64,000 bases of DNA from Adiantum capillus-veneris (GCA_014529385.2 CM043969.1:18830446-18894445), one strand, 5' to 3'; positions 21,524 to 34,851 are shown, counted from the stretch's first letter. Notes: generated by a model from the letters alone, not told the origin. Numbers and translations: made by a program.

Positions 21524-22655
21524 TCTTGAAGATCTTGAAGCTTTTCGCAAGGACCACAAATGCTTTGAGTGTGGGGAGCAAGGACATGGCTATCATTCTT
21601 GCCCCAAGAGAAATGCCCGCAATGAGACTCCTAGAGCTTCCACTAATGAAACTCCAAAAGAGGATGCTCATTGCAAAGGATCACCTCTCTCCTATGCTTG
21701 GGAAAAGGTAAGGGAGCATGATGCCTTCATCTTGTTTGACCCTAGCTCTACTCACAACTTCATGTCGATGGAGTTGGCCACCAAGTTGGGCATTCAAGCT
21801 TTCAAGATGGGAGATATTGTAACTACCGATACAGATTTCAAGGGACATCAAGCCTCCGTTACTCCCTTGATTGGGAAGTTGAGGCTTCATGTCCAAAGCT
21901 ATGTCGACAAAGAAGACTTTTTCATTTCATACCTCCAAAATGAGGGGATGAGGACCATCGAATTGAGATCCTACCAGGAAGCTCACCGCCTACAAGCCTC
22001 CTTATCAAGTTTCCCAAGCTCAACAAGAGGACATCATGAGGCAAGTATAAGATTTGGTAGAAAAAGGGATGATGAGTCTTATCTCCTCTCCCTTTTGTTC
22101 TCCACTCCTTTTAGTGCAAAAGGAAGATGGTACATACCGCATATGTGTGGACTATCACGCACTAAACCATATCTCTATAAAAAACAAATTTCCCGTACCT
22201 CGGGTAGAAGGTCTGTTTGATAAGCAGCAAGGCTCTACCTACTTCAGTAGGATTGAACTGAAAAGTGGCTACCATCAAATAAGGATAGTGAATGAAGGTA
22301 TCCTAAAGACCGCTCTTCGTACAATGTTTGGCGTTTATGAATATCTAGTCATGCCTTTTGGCTTGACTAATGCACGAGCCACGTTCAATCGTTTAATGGA
22401 GAAAATCTTTAGACCCTACGACAAATTCACTGGAGTGTTCTTTGATGATATCATCATCTACTCCAAGTCCTTGGCGGAACACAAGAAAAATCTCCAGGTG
22501 ATTTTTCAAGCATTGAGGGAGAACAAGCTTTTTATCAATCAAAAGAAAAACAAATGTTTCCTTCAAGAGATTCAATACTTAGGTCATATTATCTCTCAAG
22601 ATGGTATCCGTATGGATCCATCTAAGTTGGAGGTAATAAAAGCATGTCCTAATCA
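21524..22655 (+). pseudogene. Gypsy G1 nucleocapsid-protease-reverse transcriptase, 3' part, truncated
   Basis: Continues G1 gag after T: CCHC knuckle CFECGEQGHGYHSC, protease FDPSSTHNF (usually D-x-G-S-T; here Ser replaces Gly), then frame loss near 21950 and a reverse transcriptase frame from 22054 (VQKEDGTYRICVDY, MPFGLTNA, VFFDDIIIYS). The last recognisable residues are SKLEVIKA. After that the sequence has no Gypsy similarity. It matches G2 in order and motif content. Internal stops and the truncation exclude function. Confidence 0.9.
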
Positions 22656-22910
22656 CTAATTTTTGCAACAATGATTACTCTGTTTTATGTACATTGAGTT
22701 GTTGATACTAACTTGTATGTTGATTGTGGATCCATATTGACATTTATGATTGTTCTTGATCATTCCATGTATTTCTGTATTCTTTTTACAAAATTTTTCT
22801 CATTTTACTTTGAGATTTTTCTCTAATTACAAGGGAGACATTGCCAAATTTTTTTGAGGATCCTTGTCATAGTTTTGGTTTTCTTGACATAGACTTGATA
22901 CTTGGTAGTT

Positions 22911-23480
22911 ATGGATTCTAGTTCTATGAAGGACATTTACAACATTCAAAAGTTTGATGGCATGAACCTTTCCATAGTGGCTACACAGATGCCCACTAGA
23001 ATTCACTTGGCTCTAAAGCTAGATCCACTATTTGTTTATATCTTGTAGAGGCAGTATTTTTCACCATTGTTGGTGAAGCTACTTTTAAAGCCTTATGTGG
23101 TACATATGAGAGCAAGAGTGCAAGTAATAAGATTTACTTGATAAAGAGACCATTTGAGCTTCATATGAAAGAGGTATCACCATTTTTGGACACTTGAATG
23201 AATTTAATGTTATCTTCAATCAATTGACATCATATGGGACTCAATTTGTTAGAGTTTGATCCTTGTTGGAAAACTAGATGACTTGCAATACACTACAATG
23301 TTTGGGAATAGCTCTTGGATAATCAAAAAGGAAAATTTTGTGGTTCTCAAAGGTCATAATCATGGTACTTTTTACTCCACGCATGTGTCTTTTGTAAAAG
23401 ATTAATTTATTTTTTTAGCCAAGTTTTCATCTATTGAGTTGTGGCATAACCAGCTATGCTATATGAGATAGAAGGGAATG
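22911..23480 (+). pseudogene. Copia relic: gag N-terminus joined to pre-integrase segment
   Basis: ATG 22911 begins MDSSSMKDIYNIQKFDGMN, a typical Copia gag start. After several stops, readable pieces at about 23300-23480 (WIIKKENFVVLKG, ELWHNQLCYM) resemble the end of protease and the pre-integrase motif (LWH..LGH). The gag C-terminus and knuckle are missing, so an internal deletion is likely. The preceding 22656-22910 holds no recognised gene. Confidence 0.6.
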
Positions 23481-23483
23481 CTT

Positions 23484-24000
23484 TATTACCATATATATGG
23501 TAGTGATGTGTATGAACACAATTAGGAATGTCGGGGTAATTTTCCCCTCACTAAGAGGTTTTTTCCCCTGTGCTTTGTATATATGCCTATCACTCTATGG
23601 ATATCTTACTTTTAATTTTCACACTTAGTAATATACTCTCTGTTGTGTGCCTTGAGCTTCCGCTCCACCTTCAAGATGTGTGTGCACTCCTCTAATCCTA
23701 ATTCCAACAATTGGTATTAGAACAGGTTGCATTCTCCTGATCATTGTCACTAGCATTGTTTGCATCCCCCTACTAACTTTTTTTATTTGGGTGAGCCTCG
23801 GTAATCATCAATATCTCATAATTTTGATTTGGCCTTGTTTTGGCCTCCATTTTCATTAATGTTGTACTGTGCATGCAGTTTTTTTCTTTGGTGCAAAATT
23901 GCCATCAGCTCTACCTTCACTCACCTCCTTAAGGCCCTATGCCACCGCTGTTGGCATTGCCATCCTCGTGCCCATTTCATCATATGCTTGCTGCCATGGC
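23484..24000 (+). mobile_element. Copia LTR (23484-23709) plus leader relic
   Basis: A diverged copy of the 226-452 LTR: same order of blocks (ATATGGTAGTGATGTG, GAACACA, TTGTGTGCCTTGAGCTTCC) and end ATTCCAACA. It is followed by a decayed primer site, ATTGGTATTAGAACAGGT. Leader similarity to 453-820 fades near 24000. No pol sequence follows, so this is a 5' fragment. Confidence 0.85.
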
Positions 24001-24393
24001 ATAGTCAACAATGAAAATGACTATCATTTTATCTTTGGTTCCCACCGAGTGGAGTTGCAAGAGGCATTTTTTAAAAAGCAATCGAAGCTTACAACATGCT
24101 CATTTAGCAATAGCTCTAATGACACTACGTGTTGGTTACAACAATTGCATACACTCAAGAAAAGCCAAGGGCTCTTTCCCGCAGGTGGTGAGCCTCAAAT
24201 GCTTCCTTCCCAAAAGCTCTCAAAGCTCATCAATTAAGGAAGGAGAAATTCTCTCTCGAGGTTTAAAATTCTTCTCTCTTGAGCTTCAAAGAAAAATATT
24301 TTCACCCTTGTAATTCAAAGATAAAAATTCTTGCAACCAAGGCGACTATTGTGAAGAGGAGCTTCACAAAAAGGAGTAAAGCTTTATAGATGG

Positions 24394-24446
<53 letters not shown>

Positions 24447-26194
24447 ACTCCAAAAACTTTGTGGCCAAGCACAATTTTTGCAATGTATGTCACTACATCC
24501 ATCATTAAGGAGGATAATGTCATTGTGATATTGTAAGGAGTCCAAACACTTTCCTTAGAGAGTCTCCAAGTGCAAAGACCGCTCCAAGGAACCATGGAAA
24601 AATTTCAAAATTCACTTCGAGAGGAGAAAAAATTGCCAACAACATCATTAGCAGTTCTTTGACATCACTATTTTTGCATTTCATTTGTTTTTTCAATAAA
24701 GCCTGATTGCACAATGAAAGGAGGAAAGAAGGACTTGTTCGAGGGGAGGATATGAAGGAAAAGACCATGAAGCAATTGAAGAAGATGAAGGTGCTCTTGG
24801 ATTAGAGAGAAGCAAACATTTTTAAAGATTTTTCTGTTGGATTAGAGCGTTGTTTTTGCTCCTGGATTGGGGTGTGGCTCTTGGATTGGAGTGTTATGAT
24901 GTTTGTCTCATGGATTGCGGATGTATGTTGCTTGTGCTCCTGGATTGGAGTGTTGTCTTTCTTTATCAAGTTGTAGCCCAAAGTTCAAGGGGAGGATTTA
25001 TCTTGTTTTGACATCCTTAGTGGATACCATGTGTCATCCTTAGTGGATAAAGAACCTTCATTGTATCTTCCTAGTCCAAACCTCAAGGGGAGAATTGTAA
25101 GGTGTGAGATTTGTCCTAGATTCATTAGAGTGTGAGTCAAGGAGGGAAAAGGTGGAATTATCCCACATATATTGGTGCAAGGCTCTAGAGCTACTTAAAG
25201 CTCATTTCATGAATGAATAAATCAACTCTATTTTGCATCACATGTCCCTTGTTTATGGTGAGCTTGTGATGTCTTAGCAAATACTCAAGATCGTATTTAT
25301 GAGTTCAATTTTATTGATCTTGGAACCTAATTTTCTTGTGTGATAGTCTAGCCAACACACACTCACTTGTGTGCACAATGTTTCTCTTTCATCCACCCTA
25401 GCTAGCATGATCCCTTTCCCATCACCCAAGCCCTATGAGAAACATGGGAGATTTGAGAGGTGTCTAGAGGCCACTTCTCTTGTGGATTGATTCAAACCAC
25501 CTTATTCTTTGGTGCCTCCACAAGGGAGGGCCTTTGAGCAATTGTGTGCACTCCCTACATATGGTAAGGTCATGATTGTGTTGTGTCTACACATGTATGT
25601 TATTGCATAAATTCCTATCTATAGCATGTCTAATTAATGTGCATGAATCAAGAAAATTTATATGGAACTTTTGTTTTCTTTGCAAGGCAAATAATCCATG
25701 TCATTGTGAGTATCAAGTGATAATTGCAATGTGGCATTTGTAGAATTTCTTGTCCTCATAAGCTAATGGAAATAAACACATCGATCAATCCTTTCATCCT
25801 ACCCTCATCAAATACAACCTTAGCTTGGATGTGTATGTCATATTTTACTTTAAGCATTAGGTTATGTGGTGTGTGTGTGTGTGCACGCGCGCCATTTATG
25901 GAATACAAGTTTACCCATTCCACTTTGCATCTTATATTAGGGTGAATACTATGAAAAGTAGAAAATTCAATTTTCAACAATGCATGGTGTTCATGTTTGA
26001 TATTTGAAGAGTATCAAAAATTTTAGCATCCCCACAATCTATTAATTTGCCTCTTATTGACTACCACACTTAATTTGACGTGAATATCTTAAAAAATCAC
26101 ACTTAAAAAATTGTGTGTGCTTTTCATCATGAAAAGAAAAAAGAAAAAAAAGATAACCGTACGCTAAATGTGAAAATACTTAACATTGAGGAAG
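24001..26194. other. Degraded repeat DNA, no supported gene
   Basis: Holds a (TC)n run at 24394-24441 and several imperfect copies of CTCCTGGATTGGAGTG between 24850 and 24955. A purine tract AAGGGGAGAA before TTGTAAGGTGTGAG near 25088-25100 looks like a polypurine tract and LTR start of an unseen Copia-like element. A GT/GC run lies at 25865-25890. Nearby short reading frames look random. Confidence 0.5.
24394..24441. repeat. (TC)n microsatellite
   Basis: Uninterrupted TC/CT run of about 48 bases. Confidence 0.95.
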
Positions 26195-26199
26195 ACTCT

Positions 26200-27391
26200 T
26201 GTAACATTTAATGGCCTAATAACTTATGTGTAGCGGAAATTAGCATGAACATAGTGGGCATTTCATTAGAATAGATTCCTAATGAGAATTACAAGAGTGT
26301 TTGGGTGGAGAGAGCAACAAAAAGCATAACACCTAGCTAGATGGCATCAACAATACTTTCAAAAGAGAGAGAAATTAAGCTATTGACAACAGTTGAGGAC
26401 CGGATTTTCATGGAGCCGGTCCCCCCTCCAAAAGGCTTTGTATTATGGTTTCTCCCATCAAGAGAGACATTGTACAATACAATTCTTTGTGTTCCTTCAA
26501 GACTAGCTAGTGCAATGAAGATGGAAACTTCATGCACTAAGCAAAACACTTAACAAACACAACTTGAATTATCCCCGTTCTCAGACCCAAGACCTCACAC
26601 ACCTTCGAAGATGGTGAGAGCTAGTAGGGTATGAGAGTAGATTGAGAGGAAGAAGGAGTATCTTACGAGAAAGATGTACATCTCCTCACCTAATCACTCA
26701 TATTAGCATAGCTTAGCTTAGTAATTAGCTTGGTAGAGAACATGAGCATGCATTGAAGCTTGGCTCTTGGTTGGATTTGCATTCACATGCCAAGAGAGTG
26801 TTGACGTAGGCTTCCATCTCACAAGCTTGGAGTAGGTGATGAGCTCTCCATTAAAGCTTGGGAGGAGATAGAGTATTCTTTCTTCACACATGAGCTTGTG
26901 TGAGTGTGTGTGTGATAATGCCTTGCAAAAATCAGCCCCCTCTCTCTCTTGGGCGAGCCCTTCCTGCTAAATTGGTCTGGCTTTTGCCTCATTGGACCTC
27001 CCCAAGTCAAGCCAATGGGTGTTAAGCAGCATAAGTGATAGCCTTCTGACATGTGTCCCCCTTTCCCCTTTTGTGAGAGCTTTAGGTAATTAAATAATTA
27101 AACTAAACTCTCATTGGACCCCTTTGCCTCCTGGCCAATAGGAATCAGGCAAGCCATTGGGCTCCTGAATGCTCATTGGACCCCTTGGGAGACTGCCCAA
27201 TAGTCTTCTAGGAGACTTAATTCTCATTGGTTTCTTTTATCAAATGTTTTTAAATTAATTAAACTAGATTTACTCTAGCTTAATTCTCATTGGTCCACTT
27301 CAAGGGTCTTCCAATAGGAATTGGGCACACCTTGTGGGCATCTGGCCTAGGGAGCTGACATGAGTCCCTAATTCCCTTTGTGTAAAGGGAG

Positions 27392-27438
<47 letters not shown>

Positions 27439-27815
27439 CTTTCTCTCTCATCCCCTACTAAATGGGTTCGCCCCCTCCTTTGTAGGCTTTGAAGAAGACT
27501 TTTGTACACACACTAAGCATCCAATTTTCCCTAGGGTTGACCTTTGGACACAACCTTTGAATTTTTGAACCTTAGCCTTTTGGAAGTCTTAATGGGCTGA
27601 ACCTTAGGGTCTTTTTAGCCCATTGTTGCACATGGTTCTTTTGCAGATGGCCCCCCCTTTTGATCCCTATTTTCCCTCCTTTGGATCCCTACTGTGTCCG
27701 GTCTGCTAGCTTAACCAATATTCTAGCTTTTTCTCCCCTGGTACCTCCCTACATTAAATGATCAGTTTAATATGAGAAAATCATTTAGGATAATTAGATA
27801 TTGATTATTATGACA
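26200..27815 (-). repeat. 3' LTR of G2
   Basis: 1616 bp with terminal TGTAACATTT on the plus strand and TGACA at the inner end. Contains (TG)n at 27394-27438, longer than its partner. Confidence 0.95.
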
Positions 27816-27829
27816 TTACCTCTCTCTTG
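27816..27829 (-). other. Polypurine tract of G2
   Basis: On the minus strand CAAGAGAGAGGTAA lies directly upstream of the 3' LTR. Confidence 0.75.
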
Positions 27830-28169
27830 AAATCATCGTCGTCCTCGACTATGGTGTAGAGAAGATAAAGCATATTCATGAGTCCTTTTCTTAGCGGGTA
27901 GAGGATCCCTATGTTACCCTACGACATCATTCCACAATGGATGACTAGTCCATTTGGCACTTGAGAGCCTGAGGCTGCCGCAAGCATGTTTGCACATTAG
28001 TCCTATCAGTCTTCCATAGTAGAGTGACAAGCTCTACTTGGTGTTTGGGAGACGTCATCTCCGCAAACTTGATCTAAGCATGCATACTACTTCATTTTTG
28101 TGCACAATAAAGAAAAAGAGAGTCTTATAAGACAAAAAATTTGTTCATTTTTAACATCTGTACATTTGC

Positions 28170-31100
28170 TTACTCTAGGGAAGCATTGCAAGCATTGACA
28201 AGGTTTAGGTTATCCTTTAATTGTATGCCTTGCATCCATCTAGCATCTTCAAAAGGATAATTCTTAAACTTGATAAGATATCGTCGGATAGTCTTACCGC
28301 CTCTTAGTACCTAGTCTTCATGTCGGAGAATGGACTTGGACTGTAGCACCTCTTCCTTGTCCTCGATCTCCGGTGGGTCTTCAATAGTTGGTTCTTGAGG
28401 TGGCTCTCCTTCGTAAGGCTTTAGTAGGCTCACATGGAAAGCATTGTGTATGAGCCAATGGTTGGGCAACTTGAGTTGATAGGCCATCTCATTGATTGGC
28501 CTAAGAATTTGGAAGGGACCATAGTACCTTTTTGCTAACTTAGCATAGTACTTTTGGTGTCTCGTAGGATTCTTGCCCGTCGTGTGCCTTAATCGAGCCT
28601 TGGGAAATTTGAGTAAGACCCAATCATTTTCTTTAAAGGCTTGGGCTCTTCTGTGCTTGTCAGCAGCAGCATTTTGCCTTTGCTGTGAGATAGAGATAGC
28701 ATCTTTAATCTTTTGAAAAGATTCTTGTAGGTCTCGGCTATACTCATCTGCAGCGAAGATCTTCCCATGTACCTTAAGTAGCAAGGGACTTTTTGATCTT
28801 CCCTCAATTACCTCGAAAGGTGCTTTTCCCGTGGAAGTATGTACAGTGTTATTGTAAGCATACTCCACTAAGGGTAAGTACTTCTCCCATTGGGATCTTT
28901 GATCTACTTCCGTTACATAGGCTTTTAGTAGATCGAGAATTGTTAGGTTAGCTATTTCACTTTGGCCATCCGTTTGTGGATGATAGGTCGAAGAAAAATT
29001 TAGCCTTGTCCCTAAATTCTCAAAGAGACCCTTCCAGAAATTACTGGTCATTCTAGGATCTCTATCCGACACTATGGACATTGGCAAGCCATGGTATTTG
29101 AAAATTTGTGAAATGAAGAGGGTTGCCATTTGATGGGCTTTGATAGTCTTTTTGACAGGTATAAAATGAGCTTGTTTACTGAACCTGTCTACTATCGTCC
29201 ATATTCCCGTATTCCCATGGATAGACTTAGGCAATCCAAAGATAAAATCCATGGATATGCTCTCCCATGGTGAATTAGGGATTGGTAAGGGTTGAAGCAA
29301 TCCAGGTTGCTTCCCTCTATCAAATTTTGTCTTTTGACATACCACACATTTGGAAACATACTCTTGTATGTTCACTTTCATGGTAGGCCAATAGAAATAT
29401 GTCTCAATTCCCTTTAAGGTAGACTAAATCCCTCTATGCCCCGCATACGGGGGAGCATGAGATTCATACATTACTTTCTCACGCAGGGAGTTAGTAACGC
29501 ATTGTCTATTGCCATAGAGAAGATAACCATCTTGTAAAGTAAATGGTTCTTCTTTATTCCCTAATGCAAGGGCTGAAATCACATCTCTAAAATCGGGATC
29601 AATAGCATACTCATCTATCATTGGAGATAGATCATTGTGAGTTGCTATGGAAACCGCATTCACTCTCGATCGTCTTGAGAGTGCATCGGCTACTTGATTA
29701 TGCTTGCCAGCAATGTGAGCAATATGAAAATGAAATTGCGAAAGGAAATTTGCCCACCTCATTTGTTTGTCGGAGAGCTTGGTCTGCGTCATGAAGTACT
29801 TAAGACTTTGGTGATCCGTTCGCACAATGAAAGGAGTCCCCAATAAATAGTGCTTCCATGAGTCTAAGGCATGTAGAACTGCAAGGAGTTCCTTTTCGTA
29901 TATGCCTAGAGCTTGCTCAACAGGGTCGAGCCTTCGACTCTCATAGCCTATGGCGTGCCCTTCTTGGAGCAAAACAGCTCCAAGGCAATCACGACAAGCA
30001 TCACATTGGACCTCAAATGGTTTTGAGAGATCCGGTAGTGTAAGCACAGGTTGAGAGATAAGCTTTTCTTTAAGATTTTCGAAAGCATTGTTCTCCTTAG
30101 CAGACCATGTATACCTAAAGCTGTTTTTTGTTAGGTCATGTAATGGTCCCGCAATTTGTGAGAACTTTTCTATGAAGCGTCTATAGTATGCACACATACC
30201 TATGAAGCTTCTTAGTTCATGAAGATTCCTTGGTTTAGGCCATCCTTTTATTACCTCTAACTTGTATGGATCCATTTGGATGCCATCTTGAGAGATAATG
30301 TGACCTAAATACTGAATCTCTTGCAAGAAAAATTCACTTTTCTTTCGATTAACATAAAGTTTATTCTCTCTTAAAACTTGAAATATTACCTGGAGGTGTT
30401 GCTTGTGTTCCTCCAATGAATTAGAGTAGATGATAATATCATCAAAGAACACTCCAGTGAAGGTTCGATGAGGCCTGAATAGCTTCTCCATCAAGCTGTT
30501 GAATGTGGCTGGTGCATTTGTCAAGCCAAAAGGCATGGCAATGTATTCATAAAGACCAAATGTAGTACAAAATGCGGTCTTTACAATGTCTTAATCAACT
30601 ATCCTTATTTGATGATAGCCACTTTTTAGGTCAACCCTACTGAACTAGGTCGATCCTTGTAGCTTATCAAATAGGTCTTCTACCCGTGGAACGGGAAACC
30701 TATTCTTGATAGTGATCCTATTTAGTGCTCTATAGTTGACACACATATGATATGTGCCGTATTTCTTTTGCACTAATAGCACAGGTGAGCAAAATGGAGA
30801 TGAGCTTGGCCTAACCATACCCTTCTCAACTAACTCATGCACTTGCCGCATAATCTCCTCTTGTTGAGCTTGAGAAACTCTATAAGGAGGTTTATTAGGC
30901 GGTGAACTTCCTAGAAGAAGTTCAATTGCATGGTCATCATTACCTCATTTAGGAGGTAGCTCACAAGGGATGTCGTCAATAAAAACATCTTGAAACCCCT
31001 TGAGAAAATTGGATAACTCTAATTCCTTTTGGTTGCTTTTATTTTCTTTTGCTAAAGCATTAGGTTCATTTTGAGAGTCTTTAACAAAAATCATGTACAC

Positions 31101-32830
31101 GGAAATAGAGCTCTTTATTGACTTGTTGAAAGCTGGTGTATGTACAATGGGGATGGTGTTACCCATTTCCTTAGCGTCTATATACATGTATTTTTCCCTG
31201 AACTTAAAGGAGATTCTCCTTTCAGGAAATTTAACATTAGCAGCCAGGCGGTCAAACCATGGTGCCCCTAGGATTACATCCTCATGCTTGAGAGGAGAGA
31301 TAAAGAAGTCCTCTTTGTCCACATAGCCTTGGACATGAAGCCTCAATTTCCCAATTAAGGGAGTGACTGAAGCTTCTTGCCCCTTGAAGGCACTGTCTGC
31401 GGGTAGGACATCTCCCATCTCGTAGGATTGTATGCCTAGCTTGGTGGCTAACTCCATAGATATAAAATTGTGAGTAGAACCAGGGTCAAAGAGAATAAAA
31501 GCATCATGTTCTCTTACCTTTCCCCAAGCATGGCATAGAGGAGATCCTTTGTGGTGAGTTTGGTGAGTCTCCTCCTCTTGGATTTCAACCAAGGAAGCTC
31601 TAGGAGGATCTTGGCGGTTGTTATTTTGGGGACAAGCGCGGTACGCATGCCCTTGTTCGCCGCACTTGAAACACCGGTTATCCTTACGATAACGCTCAAG
31701 CTCTTCAGGAGAGAGTTTATTCTTACCTTTGTAAACTCCCTTCTCTTTAGCTTTGTTGGCGTTGCCCTTAGGAGACTTTTGGACATTGTCCTTCCCCTTA
31801 GGCTCATTGGAACCCTTGTTTTCCGGGGGCTTATTATTTCTTTTTGCCCCTGTTTGGAAATTGATTCGAGAGGCGACCATAGTGTGGTGTATTACCGCCG
31901 ATATGGTACATGGTCTTTGGGAGTTGACATAGTCCGCCATTTCTTTGGTTAAGTCCGCACAAAATTGTTGCTTTTTCTCTCCAAAATCCAACTTTTTGAA
32001 GACAGTGGCTTTGAGTTGTAGGTCCCAAAACTTGTCTACATATTTGTGGATAGATTCACTGGGAGAGAGCTTTAAGCTTCGCCATTCGGTGAGTACTTTG
32101 TCTTTGGCATCACTGGCATAGGATTTCCTATGACCTCTTCTTTTTTATGGTTCAAAGGTTGCACCATCACTTTCTTCAGAAGGTGAAGAATTTGAAGAAG
32201 GTGGAGAATAGGGTGACCTCTTTCTCGCTTTTTTCTTGTCTTGATCTTTGTCGTGTTCACCATAGCTTTCATAAGAGGAAGAGGATGAAGAAGATGGAGA
32301 AGAGGGTGTCCTCTTTCTCGCCTTTTTCTTCTCTTGCTTTTTATCATTCCTCTTTGAATTGTGGTGGGGAGAAGAATATGATGGTCTTCTCCACTTTGGT
32401 GGTGATGGAGAGCGTTTAGCCCGCCGTCTTCGTGGAGCCATCTCCGCCGAGGTGGCGGGAGACTCGCTTCTTTCTCGTTCCTTCGGTGGAGGCTCTTGAG
32501 TTCTCCTTTGGGAAGGAGATGCATCATCAAGAAGTAAATTCTTGAGCCCTTCATATGGATTCTCTTCTTCTTCCCGAATCGGAGAGAGACCTCTTTGGTA
32601 GTCTCACAAGGAGGCTTCCTAGGTGTTCTCTTGTCATGGTGATGAGCTTGGAGAATCCCGTGAGCACAGAGCTGCCGTTGCACTTCAATTTGGAGAGATG
32701 GATTGCCCATGGCTTGTTGAAGCCTAGAAACAAGATAGTTAACAAGCATTGAAGCATCATTAGTAGTTTGCTCCTGAGCAAAATCAAAGTTATCAACATT
32801 AATTTCACTCTCTTTACTATTGTCAGCCAT
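28170..32830 (-). pseudogene. Gypsy G2 gag-pol, multiple stops, frameshift and gag deletion
   Basis: ATG at 32830 (MADNSKESE). A frameshift near 32590-32610 separates it from the basic RS-rich gag frame (32441-32145). After that one frame continues to 28170 but is broken by stops at about 32142, 30945 (TGA), 30645 (TAG), about 30600 (TAA), 29424 (TAG) and 28311 (TAG). Landmarks: CCHC CFKCGEQGHAYRAC near 31673-31632, protease FDPGST near 31487, reverse transcriptase VFFDD near 30443, RNase H YEKELLAV and RTDHQS, integrase CVVCQ, SMDF, VSDRD and QSEIAN, and a tail LIKFKNYPFEDA read past the 28311 stop. At about 32110-32118 roughly 285 bp present in G1 (the gag core with HFQKPACQWW) are missing. 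Not functional. Confidence 0.93.
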
Positions 32831-33234
32831 TCTAACAACTTTTAGGTGTAAACTGTTTAGGTGTACTTTGGCACTTCAAGCCCTAGTTGCTATTCCTCTT
32901 TACCCCTTTAGAAAAAGCACTCAAGCTACTGTACCCGCGGCTCGAATACCATTAATTGCAAGGAATAGAAGAGAGGGTCTTTCGACACCAAAACAACACC
33001 AGCTCCTGTCAAGCTTCTAATAGCTCAATAGTGGTTAAGCCGTAGGCAAGCCCCGTAGGACTCCACTATTAAGACCATAGCTCTCAACGGTGATGCCCCG
33101 TTATTTGCACGAAGGTAGGCACACTGCAAGGCTGAAAAATCCCTATTCTACTTACTCACAGGCAATTAATAATACCAACCATTTGTAGCTAACTTGAGGA
33201 CCTCCCTTCTTGAGCAAGAAAAGAGAAACCTTGA

Positions 33235-33246
33235 GCTCTGATACCA
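33235..33246 (-). other. Primer-binding site of G2
   Basis: Plus-strand GCTCTGATACCA, the reverse complement of TGGTATCAGAGC, one base from the LTR. Confidence 0.93.
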
Positions 33247-33247
33247 A

Positions 33248-34439
33248 TGTAACATTTAATGGCCTAATAACTTATGTGTAGCGGAAATTAGCATGAACAT
33301 AGTGGGCATTTCATTAGAATAGATTCCTAATGAGAATAACAAGAGTGTTTGGGTGGAGAGAGCAACAAAAAGCATAACACCTAGTTAGATAGCATCAACA
33401 ATACTTTCAAAAGAGAGAGAAATTAAGCTATTGAAAACAGTTGAGGACCGGATTTTCATGGAGCCGGTCCCCCCTCCAAAATGCTTTGTATTATGGTTTC
33501 TCCCATCAAGAGAGACATTGTACAATACAATTCTTTGTGTTCCTTCAAGACTAGCTAGTGCAATGAAGATGGAAACTTCATGCACTAAGCAAAACACTTA
33601 ACAAACACAACTTGAATTATCCCCGTTCTTAGACCCAAGACCTCACACACCTTCGAAGATGGTGAGAGCTAGCAGGGTATGAGAGTAGATTGAGAGGAAG
33701 AAGGAGTATCTTACGAGAAAGATGTACATCTCCTCACATAATCAATCATATTAGCATAGATTAGCTTAGTAATTAGCTTGGTAGAGAAGATGAGCATGCA
33801 TTGAAGCTTGGCTCTTGGTTGGATTTGCATCCACATGCCAAGAGAGTGTTGATGTAGGCTTCTATCTCACAAGCTTGGAGTAGGTGATGAGCTCTCCATT
33901 AAATCTTGGGAGGAGATAGAGTATTCTTTCTTCACACATGAGCTTGTGTGAGTGTGTGTGTGATAATGCCTTGCAAAAATCAGCCCCCTCTCTCTCTTGG
34001 GCGAGCCCTTCCTGCTAAATTGGTCTGGCTTTTGCCTCATTGGACCTCCCCAAGTCAAGCCAATGGGTGTTAAGTAGCATAAGTGATAGCCTTCTGACAT
34101 GTGTCCCCCTTTCCCCTTTTGTGAGAACTTTAGGTAATTAAATAATTAAACTAAACTCTCATTGGACCCCTTTGCCTCCTGGCCAATAGGAATCAGGCAA
34201 GCCATTGGGCTCCTGAATGCTCATTGGACCCCTTGGGAGACTGCCCAATAGTCTTCTAGGAGACTTAATTCTCATTGGTTTCTTTTATTAAATGTTTTTA
34301 AATTAATTAAACTAGATTTACTCTAGCTTAATTCTCATTGGTCCACTTCAAGGGTCTTCCAATAGGAATTGGGCACACCTTGTGGGCATCTGGCCTAGGG
34401 AGCTGACATGTGTCCCTAATTCCCTTTGTGTAAAGGGAG

Positions 34440-34474
<35 letters not shown>

Positions 34475-34851
34475 CTTTCTCTCTCATCCCCTACTAAATG
34501 GGTTCGCCCCCTCCTTTGTAGGCTTTGAAGAAGACTTTTGTACACACACTAAGCATCCAATTTTCCCTAGGGTTGACCTTTGGACACAACCTTTGAATTT
34601 TTGAACCTTAGCCTTTTGGAAGTCTTAATGGGTTGAACCTTAGGGTCTTTTTAGCCCATTGTTGCACATGGTTCTTTTGCAGATGGCCCCCCCTTTTGAT
34701 CCCTATTTTCCCTCCTTTGGATCCCTACTGTGGCCGGTCTGCTAGCTTAACCAATATTCTAGCTTTTTCTCCCCTGGTACCTCCCCACATTAAATGATCA
34801 GTTTAATATGAGAAAATCATTTAGGAGAATTAGATATTGATTATTATGAAA
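33248..34851 (-). repeat. 5' LTR of G2
   Basis: 1604 bp, (TG)n at 34442-34473, next to the primer site. The terminal CA of its partner reads AA here. Confidence 0.95.

Larger units (their letters stand above)
7628..22655 (+). mobile_element. Gypsy element G1, interrupted by T and truncated at the 3' side
   Basis: Begins with an LTR (7628-9153) whose start and end match the LTRs of G2 read on the minus strand. Met-tRNA primer site, gag, then protease and reverse transcriptase follow. The coding region is split at 10801/21524 by element T and ends abruptly near 22655 within the reverse transcriptase/RNase H junction. The 3' LTR and integrase are missing, so no target duplication can be checked. 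Numerous stops and frameshifts make this an old copy. Confidence 0.88.
26200..34851 (-). mobile_element. Gypsy element G2, full length, minus strand
   Basis: Flanked by the direct repeat ACTCT at 26195-26199 and 34852-34856. LTRs are 1616 and 1604 bp and nearly identical by eye; most of the length difference is a GT microsatellite. Read on the minus strand: LTR, Met-tRNA primer site, gag, protease, reverse transcriptase, RNase H, integrase with a chromodomain-like tail, purine tract, LTR. Integrase after RNase H gives Gypsy order. The plus-strand right end reads AA where the other LTR reads CA. Recent insertion, but the coding region is badly damaged. It interrupts the older relic F. Confidence 0.96.

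Noticed and set aside
26337-26549. ORFs on both strands of the G2 LTRs (26337-26553, 33385-33597, 34348-34545)
   Set aside because: They duplicate because the LTRs duplicate. They are short, have no domain, and some translate GT repeats.
28311-30536. Annotating the G2 integrase and RT/RNase H as separate intact genes
   Set aside because: They are parts of one frame separated by in-frame stops, as shown by frame identity and Gypsy domain order.
32072-32830. Taking the 252-residue minus-strand ORF as a real protein
   Set aside because: After the first part it reads His/Leu-rich out-of-frame sequence. The RS-rich frame in parallel matches G1 gag, so this is a frameshifted gag.
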